A DNA stretch of 64,000 nt from Hemileia vastatrix (lineage: Eukaryota > Basidiomycota > Pucciniomycetes > Pucciniales > Zaghouaniaceae): positions 1,170,656-1,234,655 of the forward strand of contig JASXTE010000014.1 of assembly GCA_030280995.1 (NCBI GenBank), read 5' to 3'. A model generated the notes under the pieces. That model saw only the letters and a list, made by a program, of their open reading frames with translations. It was not told the DNA's origin and did no database searches. How positions within the stretch are numbered: position 1 is the first letter of the stretch; every line of letters starts with the position of its first letter. Shown one piece after another: positions 11,902-25,600 of the stretch. The position numbers were made by a program, and so were the translations under genes.

Positions 11902-13903
11902 GAATTACCACCCAGATGAGTTTAAACTAAAAATAAATTTTTTTAAACTCCCAGATTAGTACAAACTATCATCAGTATGTTTGTTAAGATTTTAAGTAGG
12001 CTATGACACAACTGTTACGGTTAGGGCACTAGCAATGGCAAAGCGACTATGGCTGAAAAAGTATTTGGCATTAGCGCTTGAGTTAAATTTTGTGTAATAA
12101 ATGTTTTTTGAGGAGATATGAAGAAGCCGGTAGACTGGATAGAGGAATGGCTGCCTGGGAAAATCAGAAAGCTACTGTACGCTTAGCAGAAGGCAGGAAA
12201 CTTAGTTGAAGAAGATTGGCAGATAGTGCACCCTATTCAAGGATCTGGATTTGCAAATCTCAGTATTAATGAATAATTATGGAGGTTAAGAACTATATAA
12301 AGATAGTAGAGGGAGGACAGGAGGTGCTCTCTGGGATTTTTTTAGTGAAGTCAAGTGTGTTTCAAAGCACTACATGCTTTGTTTATGATTTTTTATAAAA
12401 GTTATGATGTATGATAATTGAGAAGGTCAAGAATAGTTTAAAAGGAGCTATGTACAGGTGTTAAGAAGAAGAGCACTAATCAAATTTAGATAAAAGGAAA
12501 TTTATGATTAATCAGAGTCTTCTTAAAAACTGGCAGGGAATTCTTTCCACTCCTTGGGCATGATGAAATTATTGGGATTGGCAGGAAAGCCAGGGATAGA
12601 TGTAGAACAGATTTCATTCATCAATTTATCAATAATTTCAATGTGATGGTAGTGGGAGTTTAGTTCATCATTAGAAAATTCAGGAGCACAGTTTTATAAA
12701 GATTACATGGCATCATAAATAAGGCCAAGGCCCAAGAAGATTTGCATCAAATGTATAAGCAAAAGAGGTTGGGGAACTCATCCTAAGCAAATAGATTTGT
12801 TAAAACCTTTAAAGATATTAAAATTATAAAAGATTGTGTTAAAGTTAGGGTGATGGACTCACAAGCTAACAGATTTGTAGGATGCGCAGATGGGGATGGA
12901 GATCTCAAAGAGTTTGGAGCCTGTGAAGAGATAGGTTTTAAGGCCACATTTTGGTCAAAAATGAATGAGATTATGCCTTGGGCTGGATGGAGATTTCTTT
13001 CCAATGGTATGTAGGGAGAGATGTACTTTCAGAAGACAAGGTTTCAGAGGAAGGATGAGTAGCACTACTGGGACTAGCTACTATATTAGGAGTGCTAGAA
13101 GTAACTCCAGAAGGGAACTGTATATTGTCATTAGGAGAATTAGGAAATTCATAAGAAAAGGTTCAAATCTTATGAAATTTGAAGCATTTATCACAAGCAG
13201 GTCTAAAAGAAGAATAAACACAAGGCTTGGAGAAAGTACAGTTAAAGTCTTCACAATGACAAAAAGCAAAAGACTGATCTCTAGGTAAATTATGGTATAT
13301 GGTCATGGCTAATTAGAACTTGTGAAGTGTAATGGACTGGATAAGGTAGAAGAGTGGATTACAGGCCTATTTATGATATTCAGGCACTGTGAGGAAACAA
13401 AAAAAAGGAAGCTCTGAATAGTATCCAGGTGGGGACACTAATCAGCAGAAGAATATAGTGTAACAAAGTTTATGGGAAAAGAAGGCTAGAACTAAGGAGC
13501 ACAAGATCTTGAGAAGATCTGAACTTAATTCAAGAATATGAGGATTAGGAAGATGAAGTGATAACAAGTTAAGTTAGGAAGGGAGAAATTTTTATTGTCT
13601 CAGGGTATTCCAGAAGGAGTCAAGGAGGAGTTTTCAGGAGTAATTTTATTTTCTTTAAGAATTTATAGGATTCTATCACTCTCACAGGAAAGTAATGGAC
13701 AATATTTGGCAATGGAAATTTTTTGGGGAAAATAAATTTTTATTATAATAAGGGAAATAATAATTACTAAATACAATTTTTTTAAAGAGGAGTACAAATT
13801 AGAGAATCAGGAAAGTATAAAAAGAAACACTGAGGGGAATGAAGAAATGGAAGAGAAGTTAGTATTTTGGGAAAGGATAAAGGAAAGGATGGGACTTACT
13901 TTA

Positions 13904-14850
13904 TCACCTATCAAGAAAAGTGTTCTCCCATTTGTTGTAGATATTATTGTAAGTCAAATTATGGGTTTCAACTAGGGAAACACGGTTTTGAAAATCCTTC
14001 TTGTTGAGAGATGGAGTGTTTTCAAGATAGGTGAATACTGCATCAAAGGCAATATTGACTTGGTCAATTTTCTGGTAGTAAGGGGTGGCAACAACTTGAT
14101 TGAGGACTTGCCAGTCTTCAGGGCAAGGGAGGTAGATGCAAGGAGCTTCTTCTTCAAATGTAAAGGCCAACTTAGGATGTGTTGAAAACCAGTTTTTGAG
14201 AGTGAATGGTGGAGGAGTGGCCTCTTGTTCAGACCAGGCAATAGTATTTTCAACAGCAGTTGAAAAGATGGTGCCAGAGGTGGCAGCCCAGAAGGGGTCT
14301 TCTACAAGGCCCATGATGATGATTTCAATGCATGGAGCAGGAGGTGTCACAGCATAGGGAATTTTAGGGATGTCTTAATTAAGAAAATAAGAAAGAGAAG
14401 AAAAATTTATTAAAAAATATAAAAGAGAAGAGCAACTTACAGTATGAATTGACTCTTCAGTGAAGAGTGAATGAAGCATTGTGTTTGATGCAGTTCTCAG
14501 ATTTGGAAAGCAATGGGTTTGTTTAGCTCTCTTAGGAGCAGGAGCAGGGTTCTTGATGGACAGATTTCTCATCAAGTTTGATGTTTATTTGTTTGGATTG
14601 AAGGTGATAGTAGCGGAAGGTTCAGTAATGGTAGGGGGACCATTGAGACTGTATTTCTTTTTGCCACTTTTGCAGAAGTTGCAAGAATAACAAAAAGGAA
14701 AAAAAAGGGGATAAGTGCTGAATATTTAAGAAGAAAAGAGAAGGAAAAAGCATCTTACGGTGAACAAGCCTTTGCCATGGCAAGCTTTTCAGAAGCAACA
14801 TGGGGTAATACCTTTCTTGATACAGCACTGACAACTCTTTTCTCCAGTCA
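13904..14850 (-). pseudogene. Antisense accessory gene of decayed Gypsy-1 (cysteine motif, introns)
   Basis: Encoded opposite to gag-pol. Exon a (about 14850-14759) encodes CQCCIKKGITPCCF, a TGA, then KACHGKG, and ends at a GTAAG donor (14758). Exon b (about 14690-14441) encodes a second cysteine block, CNFCKSGKKKYS, then a Pro/Lys-rich stretch, and ends at GTAAGT. An intron of 67 bp (14374-14440) ends in TTAAG. Exon c (14373-13904) is open for about 150 codons with an acidic, aromatic-rich sequence starting PYAVTPPAPCIEI. The exon order and the TPPxP block after the last intron match the antisense gene at 41544-43120 of the fuller copy. One nonsense codon, a missing acceptor AG before exon b and an apparent phase mismatch at the last intron mark it as decayed. 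Function unknown; the Cys pattern suggests metal or nucleic-acid binding. Confidence 0.55.
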
Positions 14851-15062
14851 AGACTGATTAGATGGTAGGTGTGTTAGCAACAAAAGTTTTTTAAGTTTTG
14901 ACAAATTGTTGGATAGCGTTGAAGATTTTGTTGTTGGTGTTCATAATAGAGATGAAGATATGAAGAGAAACTAGAATAAGATAGAAGAGATATGAAGATA
15001 AACAAGAATATGATAGAAGAGAAAAAGGAGGAATGAAGAAAAATTGTGAAATATGCACCTGG

Positions 15063-15072
15063 TTTTATAGTG
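15063..15072 (-). promoter_or_regulatory. Candidate TATA box of the antisense accessory gene
   Basis: On the minus strand the sequence reads CTATAAAACC, about 230 bp upstream of the cysteine exon. A CATAAAATAG element lies at a comparable place upstream of the homologous antisense gene in the fuller Gypsy-1 copy (about 43250-43265). Position and recurrence are the only support. Confidence 0.4.
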
Positions 15073-16067
15073 CCTGGGGAAAGTCGCAAGTAGAGGGAGA
15101 CTGTGGTACACATTTCACAGTAATGCAGAAATGATGCAGTTTGCAGCAAGTGCAAAAAAATGGGTTTCCAGGTAGAATGGTTATGGAAGTGCAACAAAAG
15201 GGTTTTCAGAAATGCAGAAAAATTAAACTCCCTGCATACAATTTTTTAGGGGAAGTATGGATATACAAGCAGTGATGATTGGATAGAAGGCAAAATTACA
15301 TAATATACTATAGGACAAGAAAATATGGTATGTACTTGCAGAGTCAGGGACAGCACTAGACACATAATATGGACATAGGAAGCAGCAACAAGCAATGATA
15401 CAAGAAAAATCAAGCTTAGATAAGGGAAATGTCTTTTAAGTAAAGCTGTGTCTGCCTATTGAGATGAACAACACATCAAAGAAAGAAGGTAGCACTAGGA
15501 AGACAAATAGGTTGCAAGTAGCGCTCAAAAAAGGGGATAAGCAAGTAAGATCTGAAATAGGAAATTCATTCTCTTAGTGCGTAGGGTTTCACCTTTAGTA
15601 GGGACTCATGTGGTGAGCTTGGGTTATACAATATGTATGAAGGCAGTACAGTACCTATTATTAAGTAAGGAATCTCAAGAAATGTAGGGTATGTACCGGA
15701 AATTTGAGCATCAGGTGCTAATAGTTGTTCTTGTCTAAATTTTTCAGGCACTGTTAGAAACAAGACTTATGCTAAAAAATGTACATAGCTTATTGAGATG
15801 CTTAGTTACCATTTTATATTTTGTATTAGTGCTAAACTTATGTAGGAAATCCAGTAGGGGAAAAGAGCACAGGGGTAGGGCGCTGAGCATACAGGTATAT
15901 AAAAACAGCACTCATCATTTAAAAAGTGTTTGTAAGGGGGTGTGAAGAAATAGAAGTAGATATTTTTGATTTACATAAAATAGAAATAGATATGTATATA
16001 TATATATATTACTTTTTTGTACATAATGGGTGTGCATAGCAGAAGTAGCACTGTAGAGTTAATTTAT

Positions 16068-16360
16068 TACTACAGTAAGAATAGTATTGATTAGAGCACT
16101 TTAAGAGTGTGTGTCTGAGAATAGATTTAGTCAAAAGATTTATTACTTATATTAAAAATACATCACTCTTTCTCAAACCTCTACAAAGTTATTCTATTTT
16201 CGTCTCCTCAAATATAGATAACCACACTTACAATACGTTCTTTCACTGTCTTTAAAATTTGAGTGGTAGGCCCTTCTTTTTAAATTAGTTTTATTAAGGA
16301 GAACCAGCCCATCTCAGATTGTGTCTATAGCTTAGTATTATAGAACTTTTTCTTTCTACA
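16068..16360 (+). repeat. Right LTR of decayed Gypsy-1 copy
   Basis: About 293 bp, ending TTTCTTTCTACA like the left LTR (6341-6650). Blocks such as CTCTACAAAGTTATTCTATT and TAGCTTAGTATTATAGAAC are shared. Divergence is clearly higher than between the 1073-bp LTR pair of the fuller copy. The flanking bases do not give a target duplication. Confidence 0.75.
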
Positions 16361-16363
16361 ACC

Positions 16364-16570
16364 AAACCCTTTTCTAAACTGGTATTCTTAAATTTATATA
16401 CAATCCTAAAGGCAGCTCTCATTGATGGGCCTAACTTTAATCAAAAAACAACATGTCTTCCTGGAAGAAATCACACCTTGTCTCCAAGAACCAAGTTTAG
16501 GTCAGTGTAATAATTTTATTACCCCAATTTTAAAAGAGATTCAACAGTTGTGGAAAGGATAATTTTTTTC
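16364..16570 (-). pseudogene. Possible Gypsy-2 integrase C-terminal scrap
   Basis: The minus strand reads NLVLGDKV, a stop, FLPGRHVVF, another stop, then KLGPSMRAAFRIVYKF. This resembles the GDKVWL...R....KL..R..GPF.V block after the gypsy integrase core. It directly abuts the Gypsy-1 right LTR, so the Gypsy-1 copy may have inserted into an older gypsy element. The reading is short and broken. Confidence 0.4.
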
Positions 16571-19500
16571 AAAGACATTTTGTCACCCTGAAGGCCAGTT
16601 AATACATGCTGCAATATTTCCATTGATTAGAAACCTTCCTGCTGTCCAAAAGATTTCTGAATTTTCTAGTTATATTTTAAATATCTCCTGCTCTTTTTTT
16701 TTCATCTGAAAATTAGAAATGGAAGCTTGGAATCATTGTTCTAAAATTCCATAATGGACTGCTTCTCATCACCAAATGCAAGATTTAAAGTGGAAAAATG
16801 CTTCCAGTGCTCAAGATGGGAAGAATACTTTTGATAGTGAAGGTGTTTAATAATCTTCCCTACTTGAGAATCCATATTGGAAACCTGTTTCAATTACCAG
16901 ATTTTAGTTGATACACTTGTTTCTTCTTGGAATGTCCATGGACTTTGTCAAAACATATCTTCAGATAAATTTGTCTGGTGAATTAATTAAAAAAAAGAAA
17001 AACTCTTCAAAAAGGGGCTTTCAAAATTTTAAATCATCTTCTTCCCAATCAAGTTTCCTCTCATTTTCTTGCTCCCCCAATAATCTTTCTTTATTTAATT
17101 ATTTAATGAAAAAAATTATGGAAGTCCCCATTATTCACCCCATATCCTTCTTCTCAAGCCTCAAAAAAATATTGATAAAATAAGAAGTTCTTTTAAAGTG
17201 ATTATTCCACCTCTCAATAGAGGTCAAAAGTGAAAACAATCACATGAAGAAAAAGGTCATAAGCAGGAAAAATTAAACTGTAAAACAACTGCATCTTCAA
17301 AAATTTCCAGATGTCAGGTTGACTTCAGTTCAGATAAAAATAAGTTAAGCTCAAGTTTTAGTGGCTATGGAAAGTTTTATTCATTTATAATTAGATAAAA
17401 AATTTTCTGAAACACCTTTTTCAGATAATGCATTTCAAGAGTCTTCTTTATCTTTTAGACCTAAAATTAGTTTGAATCAGCCAAAACTCCATTTTATCTC
17501 ACTTTCAATCTGTCTCTTTGACAAAGCAACCTGAAAATTGTTCAAACCATTATTGAGATTAAAATGCTCCCTTTTTGCTCACAGGTGTTTCACACAGTGT
17601 TGGGGATCCTGGTACAAATCTCAAGGAAGCATAATGGCTTGTGTTGTACAAAATTTATTATGTGGTGGCTTTTATACCAGTTTGGGTTATTGAAAATTCA
17701 GAAAACCAAGATAAGAAATTGATAGAGTCTCTTTCTCTTTTGGTATCAATAATCAACCTCTTGACATCCTTTTAAAAAAATGAATATTAACTTTCATCTC
17801 TTCAAGAATGATTGAAAAAGTATATGAAGTGTCTTAAAGAATTTTGGCCCAACTTTGACATCAAGCCAAGTGTCAGCCTAGGTATCCCCATGACTGAGTA
17901 ATTCTTATGTTTAAAATATGATAACCTTAATTAAATTAAGCTTATAACTTAAAAATAAGGTTAAAATACTTATATATATGGTTATAATACATATATATAT
18001 AATTATTACACTATTATATGACTTATAGTAGTTTAAATAGCTTATCCATAGCCTACAAATACTTATTAAGGTGTTAATGGAGTCATAATATACTTATCTT
18101 AAGTGATTTTAAGTAATTATAGACATACATAAGCTTATATGTATACATAAACCTCATATTCAGTGAAATATGTAGTTATATTATGTACCTTTAGGTCTAT
18201 AAGTGGGTTTTAACCTCTTAATAGCCTATAAACTTTATTTTTCTGCTTACTTTAGGTCATATGGACGCATTCAGTAAACTCACAATGCCTAAACAAGCAT
18301 ATACACCTTTTTTAGGTGCATATATCCAGTTTGGACAACTTAATCTGCTTCTTTGATGGATTTTCACGTATTTATGGGTTGGGATATGATCACTGGGTTA
18401 ATATGGATGCTTGGAAAGTTAATTTGGTTACTTTATATGCTTTGGGTTTCATTATATACTCTTTGGATAAGTTATTTTACCTGTTTCTTTATGGTATCCG
18501 CATTTATCTGTTTATTCTATTTATGTTATGGGTCTGTGGTATCATTAATTGTGATGGAAGGTCCTTACTGAAGGTCTGGGTGTTTAAACTGCTTGATTTG
18601 GACGCCATGGGGAGGTTATGGGCCCTCACAGTGCTGTAGTTGCTGGGGATAGCAGTGACATCATCTGGATTGAAGGTCTGTGCACTCCAGTGGATTTTGG
18701 TATAAGTAAGGGAGGATTTGATGGGTTATTAGACATCACTTACTTACTACACATCAAATAAACAATATTAAACAATTATTATAATGTATAAATATATTAT
18801 AAAGAATTTATAAATTGATATTATCTTTATATAAGCTATAAATATATTTTATTTATCTCTTTTCCACCACTAGCACACATAAAAATTCAAGTATTGTGAT
18901 TTTATATTGAGAATAACTATTTTATTAGTCTTCCCCTGAGGTTTAATCACTAAATCATTTAACAATAAGTAATAGAACTATTAATATTTACTATTAAATA
19001 ATACTTAGATACTAGCACACACTGACACCAAGTGTCCACTTGGCGCAAAAGTTTCCTGAAGTTCTCAAAATATTTGGGCCAGCACCATCAATTGCAGCTT
19101 GGGCTCATGAATGTATAAATGAGATGTAGGGATCAATTTCAAATAAAAAGGTGAAAAGTAATTATATATATATATATCTTTACACTAGCCAACTTCAACT
19201 TTTTTTTACCATTTTTGGATGAAATGGACAAAACAATCATGAAATAATTCTTCTTAACTGGACAGCTAAAATTTCTTATAGAGAGGAGTGATGATTACTT
19301 TGATAACAAAATCAAAAAGGTCTATGGTTTATAAAAAAGCAAAAAAATATTAAAATCATCTCAAAGGTGTTGTGAATATTATAGTTTATGGATCAAATAT
19401 GTGAACAAGATGGATGAATAAAATATTTCTCCAATTTTTTTGAACAAGATGAGTCACCTAGTTTATCAGAATTTCTGAAAAATAAAATTTTTTATATAAA

Positions 19501-21640
19501 AAACTTAATTCTGGATGGTGAAACTTTCTCATTATACTCTAGGCACATGGGTAATGGTAATATTGAAATGAAACTGTCTACTGGAAAAAAGGCAGGATTT
19601 ATCTTAAAAATGTGGCAGTCAACCACATTTTCAGGACAAAACTTAATTTTCTTTGGTTAATATGACATTGTGGAGGACAAATTTGAAAATAATTTTTTAA
19701 AATCTGGATTTAGTGTTTTTTGGTGTTATGTTAGATGGTCAAAAATTTTCTGTTATCACTGATAAAGAAATTGTATGAAATATTTCAAAAACAATGATTA
19801 AAAATGGTTTCGGTAAGGTTTTTCCAATACTGTCTGTATGTTGTCATCAAAAAGTATAGCTGGTGCCTATGATTATGATATTTAATGTTTTTTTGGTGAA
19901 TATTATACTCTTTGCTGACAGTCAAAAATATATTGTTTTCTGTTAATTCAGATTACCAGATTAAGTTCTTCATGAAGTATCTAAATTGGACTCCCTGAAT
20001 CATTTTATGACCACATTTCCTAAAGTAAGGGCCACTGGAATCACTACTGATGTTACTCTGGGGGTTGTCTGAGTGAAAAAATAAACAACTTGCCTACCAG
20101 TTGTCTTTTTTTTTTACTCTGTGGGTCCTTCACAGGTTATTTCCCATGTTACTTTAAGGTACCTGATAAACCACTTGAATGCAAGTTGTCTTCTCTTGAT
20201 CTGGTGGTTGAGTATGAGTTCAGTCTTATCACCATCCAAGTTCAATCTAAATTCAAGCTTATTCTTGCTAGATTTTTTTTTGTGGAAAGGATAGTAATTA
20301 GGGATAAAATTATAATAAGAGTCATGGAATTTATGCAATGAGATAATAATTTGATGATGAAGCTGGTGATGAGAGTAAGAGTGAACACAGTCTACCTCCA
20401 CTGCTAATGATGTGAGGGGTAATTATCTTGACTTAAAGTTTATGTCACTGGGAAATAATTTCAGATCTCAAGTTTACTGGTGATGATGGTTAGTAACAAG
20501 GATAGAAAAAAAAGAATAAATATTTTGTTACTTTCATGCTTGTCTATCATCACTAAGTCTCTTTGATTTAGACAGACTTGGGCTTAAATAAGTGAATGTG
20601 GTGCATAAATAAATAGGTAATAATATTTATATATGTGTATATGCTTTCTTAATATAATGAGTGATGTGTGATTTTAAAATTAAGTTCTCTGAAAGTATGT
20701 AGAACTGGAAAAGGAGAAGTTTTCATGAGAATGGGAAAACAATAGTTATGCAAATGAAAGAAGGAGAAAAAAAAATCCATAATTCTGACACCCTTATTAA
20801 CATCCTTAAACTTGATGCATGAATTTTAAAGCTCAGGATAGCTTCTATTGAATATTTCAAGCTTGTTATTTTGATTTTTTTTTGATTTTTTTTCTGTCAA
20901 AGATTGGCTGGAATAATTTTTAAAAAATAATTTATCAAGCAATTATAAGGGGCTAAAAATTTGAGAAATTTGACTTGTTTTTTCAATCTGTTTTCTTTAA
21001 CTTAAATAAAGAGCCTGAAAACCAACTTGTCAATAATAAGGGGTGTCAAGGTTTGAAAATCAACACTTTAAAATCTGAAAAATAATTATTAACTCAGCAC
21101 TTAATTAATTTTCTATTGGTAACCCACAACGGCACCACCACTGATGGAATTGAAAAACCAAAATGTCATGCTGTTTTTATTCAAAACACGCTTTCTTCAC
21201 AAAAAAAAGTGCTTCCATTATCTTCAAAATACTCAACTTATTTCAAAATCTAGAGGTTGGTATGCCATGGCTGATTTTGGTGATTTGCTAAATTTCACAC
21301 CTCCTATCAGGAAGATGCATCATCCAAACTTGGAGAATGGTGTGCACTCTCATCACTATATGGTCCCCTTACAAATTCACTCTAAATTTTATCTTATATT
21401 CCATTCTTTTTTTTTATTTTTATAATATCAAATAACTATCTGGAAACTAATTAGCATGACCTTATCATAAAGATTCTTATGACTGACACCTTGTATAGTA
21501 TTTAGCATAAAGGCTTAACACAACAGAAAGGCAATCCACTCTAAAGCATCAGGTAGACTATCTAGTTTCATTTTTGCTTTAAAGTTTTTTGTAATGTTTT
21601 TCACACCCTCGGGAGTCTTCATAAACATCCCTTATTGAAG
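16571..21640. other. AT-rich unassigned interval
   Basis: No gene supported on either strand. Open frames such as 16908-17183, 18316-18639 and 20090-20341 are short, low-complexity and without recognisable motifs. The tracts at 17970-18000 and 19160-19178 are TA dinucleotide runs. The interval is probably a graveyard of old repeats. Confidence 0.5.
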
Positions 21641-21857
21641 TACATCATTTTTTCATTTTTTCATTTTTTAGTTTTACCTTATTTTTCCCAAATGAGTGTT
21701 CCACGCAAAAAAACTTCGGATCCCGGTATCAGTTACTTATCATCAAATTTCAATCAATCGAGTTCTAATTCAGCGCAAAGCTTCTGTAAAAGCCACACAT
21801 TTAGCATTGATAATTTCAGTTGCAGAGTTCAATGCTGTATCAATTTTTTGTTTGGGT

Positions 21858-22009
21858 TCAATTAGTAATAAAGTACAGGCGAGGTACATACCAATTTAAG
21901 CAAAACATATTGTCAATTTTTTTTGAAGCTTTGTATTTTCTTGATTTCACTTTGCTTAAGAGTCTGGAAATGAGCATATATTTGAATTTCAGTGACTTTA
22001 TGTTCTCAA
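21858..22009 (-). pseudogene. 3' part of host gene separated by the copia insertion
   Basis: About 50 codons ending in TGA at 21858-21860. In the uninterrupted locus they would have continued the last exon of the gene at 27366-29399. When the copia element and one ATCTT duplicate are ignored, the minus-strand frame passes from ...KPFASSR directly into FENIKSLKFKYM... without a shift. The tail is basic (Lys/Arg-rich). In the present genome this piece can be read only as the end of a chimeric frame running out of the copia LTR (22538 down to 21858). Confidence 0.8.
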
Positions 22010-22014
22010 ATCTT

Positions 22015-22610
22015 TGATAGACAAGAATAGCAGGTAAGTTATATAATAAAGGACAAGATGGACTAGGGACAGAAGGGACTCGGGACTGGAGCGGACAGAG
22101 GAAAGGAAGAATTACCTGATAGACAAGAATAGCAGGTAAGTTATATAATAAAGGACAAGATGGACTAGGGACAGAAGGGACTCGGGACTGGAGCGGACAG
22201 AGGAAAGGACTTGAGGAGGAGAGTGGACACATAAGATAAATAAATAAAGAAATGGACAAAAATAAAATAGAGGGAGAAAATGGATTCATTGCTGTAGCAG
22301 AGCATACGTACAGAATTACCTGATAGACAAGAATAGCAGGTAAGTTATATAATAAAGGACAAGATGGACTAGGGACAGAAGGGACTCGGGACTGGAGCGG
22401 ACAGAGGAAAGGACTTGAGGAGGAGAGTGGACACGTAAGATAAATAAATAAAGAAATGGACAAAAATAAAATAGAGGGAGAAAATGGATGCCGAATCAGA
22501 GAGGACTCGCGCATCCATACATAATGCTTAGCTATCATACTATTAGGTTAAAGATTAGGTTAAAAGTAAGTAATAATAGCAACTGTAAGTAAAATAGATC
22601 TATTTTGACA
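22015..22610 (-). repeat. Copia 3' LTR (sense orientation) with internal repeats
   Basis: 596 bp. It contains three tandem copies (plus-strand starts 22015, 22118 and 22321) of a block of about 93 bp beginning TGATAGACAAGAATAGCAGG. The second and third copies share a longer unit of about 190 bp. Each block contains a TATATAA, so the LTR has three TATA-like elements. Because the block starts with the LTR terminus itself, the terminus is present three times per LTR. Confidence 0.95.
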
Positions 22611-22619
22611 CTCCCCCGT
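22611..22619 (-). other. Copia polypurine tract
   Basis: The minus strand reads ACGGGGGAG immediately before the 3' LTR start (TGTCAAAATA). This is the expected position and composition for the plus-strand primer in LTR retrotransposons. Confidence 0.75.
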
Positions 22620-22621
22620 GC

Positions 22622-25600
22622 TCAAGACAGCAATGGTTTTAAGTCTAAGTACTTTAAGAATTGATGATGCTTAGGTCTAGATAAGGATTTAGTAAGAATA
22701 TCAGCTAACATTTGATCAGTAGGAGTATATCTAATTTTAAATTCATTATTGTTTACTTGTTCTCGTAACCAACATACTTTAGTATTTATGTGTTGAGTTC
22801 TATGTTGATAAAGTGGATTGAGTGCCAGATTTATCCCACCTTGGTTGTCACCAATTAGAGAGGAAGAAATGAGAGATACGTTGAAATCATTGAATAGTTC
22901 TTTTGTCCAAATTAAGTCTTGTCCACATTCAGTCATTGCGTAGTATTCAGATTCAGAGGTTGAAAGTGCAACAGATTGTTGTTTTGATGATCTCCAGCTA
23001 ATGAGTCCAAGATGAAAAACAAGGGTTCCAGAGGTAGATTTGGAGTCTTCAGCTTTATTGTAGTCTGCATCAGCATAGCCAGTGAGATAACCTAATTTAC
23101 TTTCACCAACATTGCCCAAAGTTAAGCAGTAGTGTTTTGTGAGTTGGAGATATCTTAATACGTGAAAGAAGGCATTAATTTGATCATCAGATGGGTCATT
23201 GAGATATTGAGCTAATGAGCTGGCAGCGAATGATAAGTCAGGACGGGTGCATAATACTAGGTAATTGAGTAACCCTATAGCACGGCGATAGTTCACTAGA
23301 TGAGTAATTTTATTGGAAGAACTTTGAGTGAGATGAGTATTAGGAACTAGTGGAGTTGATACTGGACGACAATTCAAGTGATTGAACTCATTAAGAATTT
23401 TTTCGACATAAAGAGATTGGGATAAAGATACAGTTTTGTCTTTTCGGTTTCGATCGACCTTCATTCCTAGTACCCACTTCAGTTCCCCTTGATCATCCAT
23501 ATCGAAGACTTGAGAAATTTTGTCTTTGAAATCTTTAACGGAGGGACCGCCAATGATAAGATCGTCGACATGAATGTAGACGTAGCATGGACTACCAGTA
23601 TCATTATTAAAGAACAGGCAAGGATCGGCTTTACTTGCCTTGAAACCGATGTCAGCAAAGAAAGTACTCAATTTGTGATACCAGCACCTGGGACTTTGTT
23701 TGAGACCGTAGAGTGACTTTTTTAAATGTAGGCAACATTTGGTATTATTAGGATAGTAACCACTAGGGTATCGTAAGTAGAGATCTTCTTCAGGTTCTCC
23801 ATGTAAAAAGGCCGATTTGACATCCATTTGATGAAGCTCCCAATCTTTAAAGGCAGCAATGCCAAGGAGAAATCGAAGAGTTGTTAATCGGCCAGTGGGA
23901 GCGTAAGTTTCATTGTACTCTATTCCTTTGATTTGGGAGAAACCCTGCACACATAGCCTGGCTTTGTATTTAACTATGTTACCTTCGGAATCAGTTTTCT
24001 TTTTGAATGTCCAGGTGGTGCCTAGGAGATGATTGTGGTCCGGGATAGGTACCTCTTCCCAGACTTGATGTTTTGATATACTTGCTAGCTCAGATTGAAT
24101 AGCTCGTAACCACTCATCACTTTCGGGGGAATTGACCGCTACATAATAGTTTTTCGGAGTGTCCCATGGAGTGACTGCTAAACAAAGGGGATTACCTCGT
24201 CGTTTTGTTTGAAGAATATTAGCTGGATCGATGTCCGACGAAATTTCTTTTGAAGGTCTGAGATCTTTTTCAACATAAGCATAATTTTTTGGTGCGGGTG
24301 GAGAAATTTCTTCAAATCTTTCAGAATCAGGAATGTCAGTGTTTAGTTCAACATTGGACTGATCTTCAAGAGAGTGGATTTCGAGGGAGGATGTGTTGTC
24401 ATGATTGAAGGTGTTATTTGGAATTGATTCAAAGAAAGATGAATTAGAGAAATCAGTGTGTGTAAAGTCAAGGTCCGGAAAAACTAAGGTTTCGACAGGA
24501 CTCCCTTTATTAATTTTGGGAGCGAGATTGAAAGAGTTGAGAAATTTGACATTATGAGTAATAATAATGGCATCAGAATTTGGAGAGTAAATACGGTAAT
24601 TTATATGGCCCTCACAATATCCCAAAAATATTCCTTCGATTCCACTGCTGTCAAATTTTCCATTTCGATACTGCTTCTGTTGATAGTAGATAACGTCGGA
24701 GCCAAAGGGGTGGAGTTTTCTTGGTATATTATCTGAATCACCATGCCACAGTTCCCATGGTGTTTGATGATTTTTGTGAGCAGATGAGGGTAGAATGTTA
24801 AGAAGGAAAGTGGCTGTATTGATGGCCTCAGCCCACCAGTAAGAATCGAGTCCAGATTCAAGAAGTAGGCATCTGGCTTTTTCGACTAGGGATCGATTGC
24901 CTCTTTCCGCTATAGGATTTTGTTGTGGCGAATATGGAGCAGTAAGTAGGTGTTTGATACCTTTATTTTTAAGGTGATTTTTGAAATTATTGCTGGTAAA
25001 CTCCCCTTCATTGTCTGACACTATGGCTTTGACAGTTCGACCTAATTGATTTTCGACTAGCTTTTCATACTCCTTATATTTTTCAAAAGTTTCTGACTTG
25101 AGCTGCAAAAAGTATACATGCCGAAAGCGAGAGTGACCATCTGCAATTTGGAAAAAGTATGATTTTCCGCCTTTAGATTCTGGGGTAACCGGACCACATA
25201 AATCCATATGAAGAACATCAAGGGGTGATTTAGGCGTAGGAAAAGAACCGGAAAAGGGCAGAATGTGAGCTTTTGAAAGAGCGCAAGTTTTACAACTGAA
25301 TTGAGAGAAATTAAAACCTGGGAAAATCAATTCCATAGTTTGATTACTTGGGTGACCAAAATTATGATGAAGTAATTTGAGGTCCGGTTTGTTAGGTGAG
25401 GTTAGATTAATGTATAAAATCGGATATCTCAACAAGGGGAAACTTATAATTCTACCCTTATTTGAGAATTCAATAAGAGTCGTCCCATTCTCTTTAATTT
25501 TGAAAGTCCCATTGTCATTTTCTAGGCATCGACCATTTTTGAGAAGATCAACAATTGCAATAAGGGTTATACTAATTGAAGGTACATAGAGAGCACAATT

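Larger units (their letters stand above)
11902..16067. mobile_element. 3' accessory region of decayed Gypsy-1
   Basis: About 4.2 kb between the end of pol and the right LTR, similar in size to the accessory region of the fuller copy (40321-44447). The sense strand carries no supported gene. The antisense strand carries a spliced cysteine-motif gene (13904-15075) and another decayed open frame at 13004-12783 with a Ser/Pro-rich stretch. Both Gypsy-1 copies keep this extra region, so it belongs to the element rather than being a chance insertion. Confidence 0.7.

Noticed and set aside
18316..18639. 107-codon frame with membrane-like composition
   Set aside because: AT-rich, Phe/Leu/Tyr from T-runs, overlaps another open frame, and no family resemblance.
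19020..20400. A decayed retrotransposon or gene on the plus strand
   Set aside because: Translations show no run of recognisable motifs; nothing can be supported.
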